From assembly GCF_021173675.1 (NCBI RefSeq), contig NZ_JAIHON010000002.1:496001-560000 (forward strand): a DNA stretch of 64,000 nt. Reading direction: 5' to 3'. This document shows positions 1-8,991 of this stretch, piece by piece. Made by a program: the position numbers and the translations under genes. How positions within the stretch are numbered: the stretch's first letter is position 1; every line of letters begins with the position of its first letter. This DNA is from Streptomyces lincolnensis. GTDB lineage: Bacteria; Actinomycetota; Actinomycetes; Streptomycetales; Streptomycetaceae. The notes under the pieces were generated by a model. That model had not been told where the DNA came from. It saw only the letters and a program-made list of their open reading frames with translations, and ran no database searches.

Positions 1-1199
1 GCACCGGCCGGCGGCGGATCCAGCAGCGCCAGCCCGGCCGCCTCAGGATCGCCCCAGCAGGCCGCCTGGAGGGCGAACGCCGTCAGGTCGGCCACTTTGA
101 TCTCGGGGGAGGGGAAACGCGGCAGACGGGTGTCCTCCGCCTCCGCCCAGCACCTGTACACGGCGCCGGGCGTCTCACGCCCGGCCCGGCCCGCCCGCTG
201 CCGCCCCGCCGCCTGCGAGGCCCGCACCGTGGCCAGCGCGCTCAGCCCACGCGCGTGGTCCACGCGCGGCTCCCGCGCCAGCCCCGAGTCCACCACCACC
301 CGCACACCCGGCACCGTCAGCGACGACTCCGCCACCGCGGTCGCCAGCACCACCCGGCGGCGCTCACCGCCGGCCAGCACCGCGTCCTGCACGGCGGCAG
401 GGGCCCGCCCGTGCACCTGGAGCACGTCCACCTCACCGAGGGCGCCCAGCTGCCGGGCGACCCGCGCGATCTCGCCCACGCCGGGCAGGAAGCACAGCAC
501 GTCCCCGTCCCGCTCGGCCAGCGCCCGCCGCACCACCGACGCCACATGCGTCAGCAGCACCGGATCCACCCGCATCCCGTGCGGCGGCCGTACCGGACGC
601 GGCGGCGGCGCCCACACCACCTCCACGGGATACGACGTCCCCCGCGCCTCGACCACCGGGGCGCCGCCCAGCAGCCGGGCCCAGCCCTGCGCGTCGGTCG
701 TCGCCGACGCGGCCACCAGCCGCAGCTCGGGCCGGAGCGTCTCGCGCACGTCCCACAGGAACGCCGCCACGGTGTCCGCGTCCAGATGCCGTTCGTGGCA
801 CTCGTCCAGCACCACCACGTCGACACCGGTCAGCTCCGGGTCCCGCTGCAGCCGCTGGAGCAGCACACCCGTCGTGACGACCTCCACGCGCGCGTGCCGC
901 CCGACCACCCGCTCGCCACGCACGGTGTAGCCGACGCTCTCGCCCACCTTCTCGCCCAGCAGCCAGGCCATGCGCCGGGCGGCGGCACGGGCCGCGATCC
1001 GCCGCGGCTCGGCGACGACGACCCGCCGCGCGGGCGAGCCGTCGTCCAGCAGACCCGCCAGGGCGAGCGGGACCAGGGTCGTCTTGCCCGTGCCGGGAGG
1101 CGCCACCAGGACGGCCGTGCCGTGTCCCTCCAGGGAGTCGTCCAGGCCGTCGAGGGCACCGCGTACGGGAAGGGCGTCCAGAGCGTCGTAACGGATCAC
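1..1199 (-). CDS. hrpB: ATP-dependent helicase HrpB (C-terminal part cut by window edge)
   Basis: DEAH-box RNA helicase of the HrpB family; the exact bacterial role is unclear. About 399 N-terminal residues are visible and the rest lies beyond position 1 (the family is usually above 800 residues). Walker A APPGTGKTT is near residues 33-41, followed by DECH (VVVLDECHERH), motif III SATT and the QxxGRxGR-like AGRQRAGRAGR motif VI. The GTG start at 1199 sits 4 nt past the stop of the methyltransferase gene upstream, so the two are probably one operon with coupled translation. Family assignment is firm; only the start is a choice. Confidence 0.9.
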   Translation of the reverse strand, partial: MIRYDALDALPVRGALDGLDDSLEGHGTAVLVAPPGTGKTTLVPLALAGLLDDGSPARRVVVAEPRRIAARAAARRMAWLLGEKVGESVGYTVRGERVVGRHARVEVVTTGVLLQRLQRDPELTGVDVVVLDECHERHLDADTVAAFLWDVRETLRPELRLVAASATTDAQGWARLLGGAPVVEARGTSYPVEVVWAPPPRPVRPPHGMRVDPVLLTHVASVVRRALAERDGDVLCFLPGVGEIARVARQLGALGEVDVLQVHGRAPAAVQDAVLAGGERRRVVLATAVAESSLTVPGVRVVVDSGLAREPRVDHARGLSALATVRASQAAGRQRAGRAGRETPGAVYRCWAEAEDTRLPRFPSPEIKVADLTAFALQAACWGDPEAAGLALLDPPPAG

Positions 1200-1203
1200 G
1201 CAC

Positions 1204-2086
1204 TCAGTCTCGTACGCACACGAAGATCGCCGTGCCCGGGATCAGATTCCCGCGCAGCGGCGACCAGCCGCCCCACTCGGAGCTGTTCCAGGCCGGCCAC
1301 TCCGGCTCGACCAGGTCCACCAGACGGAAGCCCGACGCCGCGATGTCCCGGACCCGGTCACCGATCGTGCGGTGGTGCTCGACGTACACCGCGCGGCCCT
1401 CCTCGTCCTGCTCGACGTACGGAGTGCGGTCGAAGTACGAGGCGGCCACCGACAGGCCCTCCGGACCCGGCTCGTCCGGGAACGCCCAGCGGATCGGGTG
1501 CGTCACCGAGAACACGAAACGGCCGCCGGGACGCAGCACCCGGTGCACCTCGCGCAGGACCAGACGCGGGTCGGCGACGAACGGCAGCGCCCCGTACGCC
1601 GAGCACGCCAGGTCGAAGGAGCCGTCCGCGAAGGGCAGCGCGCCCGCGTCGGCGCACACCAGGGGAAAGGACCCGCCGATCCGCAGGGCGTGCTGGAGCT
1701 GGCGGTGGGAGAGGTCCAGGGCGACCGGGCGGGCGCCCTGCGCGGCCAGCCAGCGCGCGCACTGGGCCGCGCCGGCGCCGATCTCCAGGACGTCCTTGCC
1801 CTTCAGCTCCTCCGGCGGGCCGAGCAGCTCGGCCTCCACCTCGTCGAGGCCCTCGGGGCCCCACACGAATCGGTCGTCCCCGAGGAACGTGCCGTGCTCG
1901 ACCTGGTACTCGTCCGCGTTGCGGTCCCACCAGCCCCGGTTGGCCCGGGAACTCTCCGCGACGTCGGCGGTGCGGCGGGTGGCCGCCGGCTCGGAATCCG
2001 GCTGCGCCTGCGGCTCGGAATCCGGCCGCGGCTCGGACGATGTGGGCTCTTGGATGATCGGCTCCCTCGTCGTACTCTTCGGTCAC
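1204..2086 (-). CDS. class I SAM-dependent methyltransferase with apparent 5' frameshift
   Basis: SAM-dependent methyltransferase of unknown substrate. Motif I is VLEIGAGAAQ, and later come SAYGALPF and an LRPGGRF post-motif. The reading frame with these motifs has no ATG, GTG or TTG before GTG 1866, yet it clearly codes conserved-looking protein much further upstream (SSRANRGWWDRNADEY). A GTG at 2086 opens the other frame (VTEEYDE...). Removing one C from the CCC run at 2064-2066 (plus strand) joins the two into VTEEYDEEPIIQEPT. I read this as a +1 frameshift, either a real mutation or a sequence error. The alternative is a short protein from GTG 1866 (220 aa), which would start only about 25 residues before motif I. 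Confidence 0.75.
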
Positions 2087-2209
2087 ATCTGCGACGCCAC
2101 CCCTCTTCCGGGGGTGTCACGGAAGAGGTGTCCTGGGCCCGCGTGGCCTCCAGGGACGGTTCTTGTGCCGGGTATGCGGCGATCCGCCCCGGGTGTGCGC
2201 CTTCGCGCA

Positions 2210-2238
2210 TTGACCCTGCCTGGCTGCCCCCGTATGCT
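2210..2238 (+). promoter_or_regulatory. housekeeping-type promoter of rpsA
   Basis: TTGACC (2210-2215), a 17-nt spacer and TATGCT (2233-2238) match the principal sigma (HrdB) consensus closely. Transcription should start near 2245, giving an rpsA leader of about 195 nt. The rest of 2087-2439 shows no coding sequence; the leader is long enough to hold regulatory structure but I could not identify one. Confidence 0.7.
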
Positions 2239-2439
2239 ACAAGTTGCGCTGCGGGCCTGCGCTCCTCAGACGTAGCAGGCTGCGCTCGCATCTGTTGTAT
2301 GTCCCCTCGGTTGTCGAGGCGCCACCAGAGCTTTATTGGTGTGGCGCTTCCTTGGCTGTCCGGCTTCTTCAGAGCGAAACGGGCTCCCGGCGTAAGCAGT
2401 ACCTACGACTTCAATGTCCGTACCGGAGCCCTTTCCCAC

Positions 2440-3942
2440 ATGACGAGCAGCACCGAGACCACCGCAACCACCCCGCAGGTAGCGGTCAACGACATCGGTA
2501 ACGAGGAAGCCTTCCTCGCCGCGATCGACGAGACGATCAAGTACTTCAACGACGGCGACATCGTCGACGGCGTCATCGTGAAGGTCGACCGGGACGAGGT
2601 CCTGCTCGACATCGGTTACAAGACCGAAGGCGTTATCCCGAGCCGCGAGCTCTCGATCAAGCACGACGTCGACCCGAACGAGGTCGTCGCCGTCGGAGAC
2701 GAGATCGAAGCCCTTGTTCTTCAGAAGGAGGACAAGGAAGGCCGCCTGATCCTCTCGAAGAAGCGCGCCCAGTACGAGCGTGCCTGGGGCACCATCGAGA
2801 AGATCAAGGAAGAGGACGGGATCGTCACCGGTACCGTCATCGAGGTCGTCAAGGGTGGTCTCATCCTCGACATCGGCCTCCGTGGCTTCCTCCCGGCCTC
2901 CCTGGTCGAGATGCGCCGCGTTCGCGACCTCCAGCCCTACGTGGGCAAGGAGCTCGAGGCCAAGATCATCGAGCTGGACAAGAACCGCAACAACGTGGTC
3001 CTGTCCCGCCGTGCCTGGCTGGAGCAGACCCAGTCCGAGGTCCGCCAGACGTTCCTCACGACCCTCCAGAAGGGTCAGGTCCGTTCCGGTGTGGTCTCCT
3101 CGATCGTCAACTTCGGTGCCTTCGTGGACCTGGGTGGCGTCGACGGCCTGGTCCACGTCTCCGAGCTCTCCTGGAAGCACATCGACCACCCCTCCGAGGT
3201 TGTCGAGGTCGGCCAGGAAGTCACCGTCGAGGTCCTCGACGTCGACATGGACCGCGAGCGTGTCTCCCTGTCGCTGAAGGCGACCCAGGAAGACCCGTGG
3301 CAGCAGTTCGCCCGCACCCACCAGATCGGCCAGGTCGTGCCCGGCAAGGTCACGAAGCTGGTTCCGTTCGGTGCGTTCGTCCGCGTGGACGAGGGCATCG
3401 AGGGTCTGGTCCACATCTCCGAGCTGGCCGAGCGCCACGTGGAGATCCCGGAGCAGGTCGTCCAGGTCAACGACGAGATCTTCGTCAAGGTCATCGACAT
3501 CGACCTCGAGCGCCGTCGCATCAGCCTCTCGCTGAAGCAGGCCAACGAGGCCTTCGGCGCCGACCCGGCGACGGTCGAGTTCGACCCGACCCTGTACGGC
3601 ATGGCCGCGTCGTACGACGACCAGGGCAACTACATCTACCCCGAGGGCTTCGACCCCGAGACCAACGACTGGCTCGAGGGCTACGAGACCCAGCGCGAGG
3701 CGTGGGAGCACCAGTACGCCGAGGCGCAGACCCGCTTCGAGCAGCACCAGCAGCAGGTCATCAAGTCCCGCGAGGCCGACGCGGCTGCCGCCGCCGAGGG
3801 CGGGGACACCGCGGGTGCGGCTCCGGCCGCGGGTGGCGGTGGCGGTTCGTACTCCTCCGAGGGTGCGGACACCTCCGGTGCCCTGGCTTCGGACGAGGCG
3901 CTTGCCGCGCTGCGCGAGAAGCTCGCGGGTGGCCAGAGCTGA
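2440..3942 (+). CDS. rpsA: 30S ribosomal protein S1
   Basis: Binds mRNA on the small ribosomal subunit and helps translation initiation. The 500-residue product has four S1/OB repeats, at about residues 36-105 (GDIVDGVIVKVDRDEVLLDIG), 122-190, 207-277 (GQVRSGVVSSIVNFGAFVDLG) and 292-362 (GQVVPGKVTKLVPFGAFVRVD). Four repeats are normal for actinobacteria (six in E. coli). An Ala/Gly-rich tail follows. The ATG is chosen because the S1 homology begins soon after it, with GGAG at 2425-2428 upstream. It is monocistronic, with its own promoter and terminator. Confidence 0.97.
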   Translation: MTSSTETTATTPQVAVNDIGNEEAFLAAIDETIKYFNDGDIVDGVIVKVDRDEVLLDIGYKTEGVIPSRELSIKHDVDPNEVVAVGDEIEALVLQKEDKEGRLILSKKRAQYERAWGTIEKIKEEDGIVTGTVIEVVKGGLILDIGLRGFLPASLVEMRRVRDLQPYVGKELEAKIIELDKNRNNVVLSRRAWLEQTQSEVRQTFLTTLQKGQVRSGVVSSIVNFGAFVDLGGVDGLVHVSELSWKHIDHPSEVVEVGQEVTVEVLDVDMDRERVSLSLKATQEDPWQQFARTHQIGQVVPGKVTKLVPFGAFVRVDEGIEGLVHISELAERHVEIPEQVVQVNDEIFVKVIDIDLERRRISLSLKQANEAFGADPATVEFDPTLYGMAASYDDQGNYIYPEGFDPETNDWLEGYETQREAWEHQYAEAQTRFEQHQQQVIKSREADAAAAAEGGDTAGAAPAAGGGGGSYSSEGADTSGALASDEALAALREKLAGGQS

Positions 3943-3976
3943 GCGCTGCCGCTGAGGCTTGGCCGCTGAGCTGAGC

Positions 3977-4010
3977 TGAGGGGCCGTACCTTTCGAGGTG
4001 CGGCCCCTCA
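3977..4010 (+). terminator. terminator of rpsA
   Basis: A 14-bp stem pairs 3977-3990 (TGAGGGGCCGTACC) with 3997-4010 (GGTGCGGCCCCTCA), with one G-U-type mismatch and a six-base loop. It lies 35 nt after the rpsA stop. There is no clear U-tract, as is usual in Streptomyces. Confidence 0.8.
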
Positions 4011-4055
4011 GTGTTGCCCCCTCCCCGGCCAGTCGTTCTGCTGACGGCCGGTGGG

Positions 4056-4093
4056 GTTGTTCGCGCAGTTCCCCGCGCCCCTTCGGGGGCGCG
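4056..4093 (-). repeat. interspersed GC-rich hairpin element, copy A
   Basis: Contains CGCGCCCC (4074-4081), TTCG, GGGGCGCG (4086-4093), a perfect 8-bp stem on a UUCG tetraloop. It is flanked by GCAGTTCCCCG and TTGTTCG. The same arrangement, in the other orientation, recurs at 27850-27918. From memory this type of short dispersed element is common in Streptomyces intergenic regions. It could add termination between rpsA and the PAC2 gene. Confidence 0.55.
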
Positions 4094-4210
4094 TTTGTGC
4101 CTCTGCCTGTCATGAAAAGGGCGTAGGAGTTGGCTGATCAGGGGCGCTGGTGGGAATGCCGCTGTTCCAGGGCGTGTTGTGCTGTACGAACACGAGGAGG
4201 AGCGGTCACA

Positions 4211-5149
4211 GTGCTTGATCCGCAGGGTTTGTACGCATGGGAGCCGAAGGGCCTCGCCGTGGTGGACATGGCGCTCGCCCAGGAGTCGGCCGGACTTGTC
4301 ATGCTCTACCACTTCGACGGATACATCGACGCGGGCGAGACCGGCGACCAGATCGTCGACCGACTTCTCGACTCGCTGCCCCAACAGGTCGTCGCCCGCT
4401 TCGACCACGACCGGCTGGTCGACTACCGGGCCAGGCGCCCGCTGCTGACGTTCAAGCGCGACCGCTGGGCGGCGTACGAGGAACCCACCCTCGACGTGCG
4501 TCTCGTCCAGGACGCCACCGGAGCGCCCTTCCTGCTGCTGTCCGGGCCCGAGCCGGACGTGGAGTGGGAGCGCTTCGCCGCCGCCGTGCAACAGATCGTG
4601 GAACGGCTCGGCGTCCGGCTGTCGGTGAACTTCCACGGCATCCCCATGGGCGTCCCGCACACCCGCCCGGTGGGCCTCACCCCGCACGGCAACCGCGCGG
4701 ACCTGGTCCCCGGCCACCGCAGCCCCTTCGAGGAGGCCCAGGTACCCGGCAGCGCCGAGGCCCTGGTCGAGTACCGCCTCATGGAGGCCGGCCATGACGT
4801 CCTGGGCGTCGCCGCGCACGTGCCGCACTACATTGCCCGGTCCCCGTACCCGGACGCGGCCCTGACGGTCCTGGAGTCCATCACGGCGGCGACCGGCCTG
4901 GTCCTTCCCGGCGTCGCGCACTCCCTGCGCACGGACGCCCACCGCACGCAGACCGAGATCGACCGGCAGATCCAGGAGGGCGACGAGGACCTGGTCGCCC
5001 TCGTCCAGGGCCTGGAGCACCAGTACGACGCCGCCTCGGGCGCCGAGACCCGCGGCAACATGCTCGCCGAGCCCGTCGAGATCCCCTCGGCGGACGAGAT
5101 CGGGCGCGAGTTCGAGCGGTTCCTGGCGGAACGGGAGGGCGACGGCTGA
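4211..5149 (+). CDS. PAC2 family protein
   Basis: PAC2-family protein (proteasome-assembly-chaperone-like fold) of 312 residues. The family is widespread in actinobacteria and its bacterial role is not settled. The N-terminus [22 protein letters not shown] and the [16 protein letters not shown] segment are characteristic. The GTG at 4211 is preceded by GAGGAGG (4194-4200), which decides this start over in-frame codons further upstream. No signal peptide or membrane segment is visible, so it should be cytoplasmic. The next gene, coaE, follows after about 50 nt with its own apparent promoter. Confidence 0.9.
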   Translation: MLDPQGLYAWEPKGLAVVDMALAQESAGLVMLYHFDGYIDAGETGDQIVDRLLDSLPQQVVARFDHDRLVDYRARRPLLTFKRDRWAAYEEPTLDVRLVQDATGAPFLLLSGPEPDVEWERFAAAVQQIVERLGVRLSVNFHGIPMGVPHTRPVGLTPHGNRADLVPGHRSPFEEAQVPGSAEALVEYRLMEAGHDVLGVAAHVPHYIARSPYPDAALTVLESITAATGLVLPGVAHSLRTDAHRTQTEIDRQIQEGDEDLVALVQGLEHQYDAASGAETRGNMLAEPVEIPSADEIGREFERFLAEREGDG

Positions 5150-5200
5150 AGGCCGGTCCTGCCGGGTGCGCCGTCGGTGGCAGGGCCTAAGCTGCCGGAC

Positions 5201-5830
5201 ATGTTGAAGGTGGGCCTGACCGGCGGCATCGGTGCCGGCAAGAGCGAGGTGTCACGGCTGCTCGTGGAGTGCGGGGCCGTACTGATCGACGCGGACCGTA
5301 TCGCGCGCGAGGTCGTCGCACCGGGCACGCCCGGTCTCGCCGCGGTCGTCGACGCCTTCGGTACGGAGGTGCTCACGGCCGACGGCGGCCTGGACCGGCC
5401 GAAACTCGGCTCGATCGTCTTCGCCGACGCCGACAAGCTCGCCGTGCTCAACTCGATCGTGCACCCCTTGGTGGGCGCCCGCTCCCGCGAACTGGAGAGC
5501 GCGGCCGCCGAGGACGCCGTCGTCGTCCATGACGTCCCGCTCCTCACGGAGAACGGCCTCGCGCCGCTCTACGACGTCGTGGTCGTCGTCGACGCGAGCC
5601 CCGAGACCCAGCTCGACCGCCTCGTGCGGCTGCGCGGCATGACCGAGCAGGACGCACGCGCGCGCATGGCCGCGCAGGCCACCCGTGACAAGCGCCGGGA
5701 GATCGCGGACATCGTCGTCGACAACGACGTACCCCTGGACGAGCTGCGGCGGCGCGTGCGGGACGTATGGGACGAACTCGTCCGCAGAGCCCACGCGCCT
5801 CGGCAAGCTCCGGACGCCTCTCAGGAATAG
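5201..5830 (+). CDS. coaE: dephospho-CoA kinase
   Basis: Last step of coenzyme A synthesis: ATP-dependent phosphorylation of the 3'-OH of dephospho-CoA. The 209-residue protein has the P-loop GGIGAGKS (residues 8-15), the DADRIAREV substrate motif, HPLV, and the DVPLL segment of the family; length is typical. No ribosome site precedes the ATG. Instead TAAGCT (5188-5193) lies 8 nt before it, so the mRNA may be leaderless. The short Ala/Pro-rich C-terminus is not conserved family sequence. Confidence 0.95.
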   Translation: MLKVGLTGGIGAGKSEVSRLLVECGAVLIDADRIAREVVAPGTPGLAAVVDAFGTEVLTADGGLDRPKLGSIVFADADKLAVLNSIVHPLVGARSRELESAAAEDAVVVHDVPLLTENGLAPLYDVVVVVDASPETQLDRLVRLRGMTEQDARARMAAQATRDKRREIADIVVDNDVPLDELRRRVRDVWDELVRRAHAPRQAPDASQE

Positions 5831-5880
5831 CGGGCCGCCGTCCGGGCGTTGAACCCTTCCAGTGAGGGAAGGACTCTGCC

Positions 5881-6261
5881 GTGCCCCAGACCAGCGGATC
5901 GACCGGACGTACTCCGGAGACGCATGTCATCGACTTCCGTGCCGCCGAGCAGTTGCTCGCCGCACGGGACCCGCAGGGTGCGGTGAAGCTGCTCGACCCT
6001 GTCATCGCCGCGCACCCGGAGAACACCGCCGCACGGCTGCTGCGCGCCCGCGCCTTCTTCGCGGCCGCGCAACTGCGGCCCGCCGAGCTGGAGTTCACCA
6101 TCGTCCTGGAGCGTGAACCGGACAACGCGTTCGCGCACTTCGCGCTCGCCCGGACCTACGAGCGCCAGAGCCGGCCCGAGCAGGCCCGCCGTCACTTCCG
6201 GCTGGCGGCCGCGCTCGATCCCAAACCGGAGTTCGTGAAGGCGGCGCGCTTCGAGGGCTGA
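5881..6261 (+). CDS. tetratricopeptide repeat protein
   Basis: Small soluble protein (126 aa) built from about three TPR-like helical pairs (AAEQLLAARDPQGAVKLLDPVIAAHPENTAARLLRARAF and following, each ending in a DP/EP turn). TPRs mediate protein-protein contacts; the partner is unknown. GTG start preceded by GAAGGA. It follows coaE in the same direction after 50 nt and may share its transcript. Confidence 0.85.
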   Translation: MPQTSGSTGRTPETHVIDFRAAEQLLAARDPQGAVKLLDPVIAAHPENTAARLLRARAFFAAAQLRPAELEFTIVLEREPDNAFAHFALARTYERQSRPEQARRHFRLAAALDPKPEFVKAARFEG

Positions 6262-6268
6262 GGCGCTG

Positions 6269-6544
6269 CTACGGGGACCCGGGACGGCGGTTCTCGGGCG
6301 GGCGGTAGGGCGGGATGTCGGGGCCCGGCTGGTAATGCGGGCCCTGTCGGATGTGCCTGAGGATCATGGCCATGTCGGCGGTGATCACCAGCCACAGCAC
6401 CCCGCAGGCGATCGCCCAGCCCGGCCGCCCGGCCAGAGCGAAGGCGACCGTGCCGAAGACCGCCCAGACCAGCCCCCACACGCTCAGCCAGAAACGCACC
6501 CGCAGCGCACTGCGCGCGGTCGTCGGTTCACTGCCCGTACGCAT
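6269..6544 (-). CDS. DUF6343 family small membrane protein
   Basis: 91-residue protein with two hydrophobic segments (about FWLSVWGLVWAVFGTVAFAL and AIACGVLWLVITADMAMI) and a polar C-terminus ending in RHIRQGPHYQPGPDIPPYRPPE, which I recognise as a conserved Streptomyces family (DUF6343). Function unknown. ATG 6544 is chosen because GGGGAG lies about 12 nt upstream; an earlier in-frame start at 6583 would add 13 residues without a ribosome site. It is convergent with the TPR gene, 7 nt apart. Confidence 0.75.
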   Translation of the reverse strand: MRTGSEPTTARSALRVRFWLSVWGLVWAVFGTVAFALAGRPGWAIACGVLWLVITADMAMILRHIRQGPHYQPGPDIPPYRPPENRRPGSP

Positions 6545-6649
6545 CCGGATCACCACTCCCCGGATCATCACTCCTGTCTGCAACGTACTCTTCGGAGCGA
6601 GCGTTCACCAAAGGGCTCCGCTCAGGGGTCCGGACAGGGGGTTCACCGC

Positions 6650-7549
6650 GTGCTGCCGGATGCCGACGAGCTGGCCGAGGTGCTGCTGGACCTCGCCGTA
6701 TCGCACGAGGACATCAACGACCTCGTCAGGATGGGCCGACGGGTCACGGACGACCCGGAACTGCGGCGCTTCCTGGAGGCCTCGGTCGAGGAGCTCGTCC
6801 GGGACATGGGCGAGACCGACAGCGCGATCGAGCTGCCCGAGCTGGACTGGCCGTCGGGTGCCCTGAACCGCTGCTTCCCGGCGTACGTGTTCGTGGCGGC
6901 GCTGCCGCACACGCGCGCGTACCACCGCGAGCGCGGTGTGCCCGCCGACGTCTCCCGGCGCACCCTCGCCGACCTCGGGCGCAACATGGCCGTGCACCGC
7001 AGGCGCTACGGACTCCCGGGCGTCCTGGCGCCCCGCTGGCTCACCCATCACTTCCGGGGCGAGCTCTACCAGTTGGGGCGGCTCCAGTTCGAGCGGGCGC
7101 GGTGCGGGGAGCGCACCAGGTCGGCGCTCGCGGCGGCCGGGCTGGACGTGGCCCCCGGCACCCCCTGTCTCAACCTGCACATCCCCGACTTCCTCGGCCC
7201 GCTGTCACCGGCCGCCTGCGACCGCTCGCTGGCACTGGCCCGGGAGTTCTTCGCCCGGCACTATCCCGAGGACCCGTACCCGGTCGCGCTCTGCCACTCC
7301 TGGCTGCTCGACCCGCAGCTGAAGCGGTACCTGCTCGCCGACTCCAACATCATCCGGTTCCAGGAGCGCTTCCGGGTCGCCCGCGAGGACACGGAGCCGG
7401 CGGACACCGAGCCGGTCCAGTTCGTCTTCGGGGACCCGGACCTGCCGGTGGAGAGCCTGCCGAGGCGTACGTCGGTGGAGCGGGCGGTGGGGGACCATCT
7501 GCGGGCGGGGGGTCACTGGTACGTCGGGCACGGGTGGTTTCCGTTGTAG
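6650..7549 (+). CDS. GNAT-like acyltransferase domain protein (NAT_N + GNAT_C type)
   Basis: 299-residue protein resembling a conserved actinobacterial family annotated as acyltransferase with an N-acyltransferase N-terminal domain and a GNAT-like C-terminal domain. Visible conserved blocks are HEDINDLVRMGRRV, the central FRGELYQLGRLQFER and the C-terminal HIPDFLGPLSPAACDRSL and CHSWLLDPQL. The substrate is unknown. The GTG start follows AGGGGG at a good distance. No signal peptide. It is not a polyketide-synthase acyltransferase, because no GHSxG motif is present. Confidence 0.75.
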   Translation: MLPDADELAEVLLDLAVSHEDINDLVRMGRRVTDDPELRRFLEASVEELVRDMGETDSAIELPELDWPSGALNRCFPAYVFVAALPHTRAYHRERGVPADVSRRTLADLGRNMAVHRRRYGLPGVLAPRWLTHHFRGELYQLGRLQFERARCGERTRSALAAAGLDVAPGTPCLNLHIPDFLGPLSPAACDRSLALAREFFARHYPEDPYPVALCHSWLLDPQLKRYLLADSNIIRFQERFRVAREDTEPADTEPVQFVFGDPDLPVESLPRRTSVERAVGDHLRAGGHWYVGHGWFPL

Positions 7550-7564
7550 GCGGAGGGCTCGCTC

Positions 7565-7662
7565 GGTTCCTGGCTTGTGGTTCCTGACTCGTGGCTCCTG
7601 ACCCGTGCTTCTTCGTCCGTCGTTCCTGACTCGTGGTTCCTCGCTCGTCGTTTCTCACTCGT
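7565..7662. repeat. degenerate 14-nt tandem repeat, about seven units
   Basis: Between two genes, a unit close to GGTTCCTGACTCGT is repeated about seven times with increasing divergence (GGCTCCTGACCCGT, GGTTCCTCGCTCGTC and others). It is noncoding and has no dyad symmetry. Confidence 0.7.
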
Positions 7663-7731
7663 ACGGGTGAAGGCGGCAGGGGTGGGAACGGCCGTGCGGA
7701 TACGGGCCGTTGGACGGGCATGGAGCTGAAG

Positions 7732-8409
7732 ATGCGAGCGGGACATCAAGGGACGGGGCACGGAGCGATCACGCCGGACGGGTGTGCGGTCGAGCTCTAC
7801 TCACGGCTACCGGTGGGGCCGGAGCCGGACATCGTCGCCGGGGCGGTACCGGCGGGCGCGCACCTCCTGGAACTGGGCAGCGGAGTGGGGCGCATGACCC
7901 ATCCGCTCCAGGAGCGGGGCCTGACGGTCACGGCGGTGGACGAGTCCGCCGAGATGCTGGAGCGCGTCCGCGGGGCGCGCACGATATGCGGTCGGATCGA
8001 GGACCTCGACCTGGGCGAGACGTTCGACGTGGTGCTGCTGGCGTCCTTCCTGGTCCACACCGGGGACGTGGAGGTGCGGCGCGCGCTGCTGCGCACCTGC
8101 CTCCGCCATGTCGCGCCGGGCGGCTGTGTGCTCATCCAGCGCGAGGGCGAGGACTACCACACCGATGTGCCGCGCGAGCGGGTCGACCCCAGCGGCTTCA
8201 CCCTGCGCATCGCCTCGTCGGAGCCGCTCGGCGACGGAGTGAACTCGGTGCGCGCGGAGTACGAGTTCCCGGACGCCACCTGGACACAGACCTTCCGGGC
8301 CCGACCGCTGACGAAGGAACAGTTCGAGGAGGCACTCGGGGAGGCGGGGCTGCGCGTGGACCGGTATCTGACGGAGGACCGGATATGGGTGCGGGCGGTC
8401 CCCGCCTGA
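7732..8409 (+). CDS. class I SAM-dependent methyltransferase
   Basis: SAM-binding methyltransferase, 225 residues, substrate unknown. Motif I is LLELGSGVGRMTHPL, the acidic end of strand 2 is VTAVDESAEML, then RIEDLDLGETFDVV and a strand-4 region VVLLASFLVHTGD, with post-motif VAPGGCVLIQREG. ATG 7732 is favoured because GGAG lies 7 nt upstream; ATG 7720 in the same frame is possible and adds four residues. It stands alone between a repeat tract and a DoxX gene. Confidence 0.85.
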   Translation: MRAGHQGTGHGAITPDGCAVELYSRLPVGPEPDIVAGAVPAGAHLLELGSGVGRMTHPLQERGLTVTAVDESAEMLERVRGARTICGRIEDLDLGETFDVVLLASFLVHTGDVEVRRALLRTCLRHVAPGGCVLIQREGEDYHTDVPRERVDPSGFTLRIASSEPLGDGVNSVRAEYEFPDATWTQTFRARPLTKEQFEEALGEAGLRVDRYLTEDRIWVRAVPA

Positions 8410-8499
8410 CAAGTGGGCGGGATACGGCGATGAGTTTCCGGACGGGCCCTGGTCTACCTCTGTGACAGCACCACGAACCGCTTCACACAGGAGACCCCG

Positions 8500-8955
8500 A
8501 TGTCCGAGACCACCGTTTCCGTCACCCCCACCGCGTCCGTCACCGTCATCGGCGAGTCCGCCACCGCTCGCGGGCGCCGTGCCCGGATCGCCCTGCGCGC
8601 GCTTCAGGCCGTCCTCGCGCTGTTCTACGCGTTCGCGAGCGCGGTGCCCAAGCTGATCGCGCACCCCTCGGCCGCCGAGGGCTTCGGGACGATGGGCTGG
8701 GGCAGCGCGGGGATGTACACCATCGGCCTCCTCGAACTCGCCGGAGCGATCGCCCTGGTGATCCCGGTCCTGCAGTCCGTCGCGGCCATCGCGCTGAGCG
8801 GCCTGATGGTGGGCGCCTTCGTCGTCACCCTCACCTACTTCAACGGGGAGAACGCGGCCACACCGCTGATCCTGATCCTGCTGCTCGCCCTCATCGCCTG
8901 GGCACGGCGGGACAGCAACCGGCGGTTGCTGCGGCTGGTGACACGGCGAGGGTGA
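8500..8955 (+). CDS. DoxX family membrane protein
   Basis: 151-residue integral membrane protein with four helices: about residues 32-50 (LRALQAVLALFYAFASAVPK), 71-90 (YTIGLLELAGAIALVIPVL), 94-112 and 121-137. The helix-1 to helix-2 layout with PK in between is typical of DoxX/DoxD-like proteins. The physiological role is not established. ATG preceded by CAGGAGAC. The N-terminal 30 residues are polar and Thr/Val-rich. Confidence 0.85.
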   Translation: MSETTVSVTPTASVTVIGESATARGRRARIALRALQAVLALFYAFASAVPKLIAHPSAAEGFGTMGWGSAGMYTIGLLELAGAIALVIPVLQSVAAIALSGLMVGAFVVTLTYFNGENAATPLILILLLALIAWARRDSNRRLLRLVTRRG

Positions 8956-8991
8956 CGGGGGCCGGTGACACGCGGGGGCTGGTGTCGGGGG

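Noticed and set aside
2266..4113. Long open frame antisense to rpsA, and similar long antisense frames opposite other genes (for example 37069-38748, 45330-46673, 50973-53276)
   Set aside because: In very GC-rich DNA the complementary frame of a gene is often open. These translations are low-complexity, rich in Arg/Gly/Asp, and match no family, while the opposite strand encodes a recognisable protein.
6650..7549. Polyketide/natural-product gene cluster because of the acyltransferase and nearby methyltransferases
   Set aside because: No ketosynthase, NRPS, terpene or RiPP core gene was found in the window, and the acyltransferase lacks the PKS GHSxG motif.
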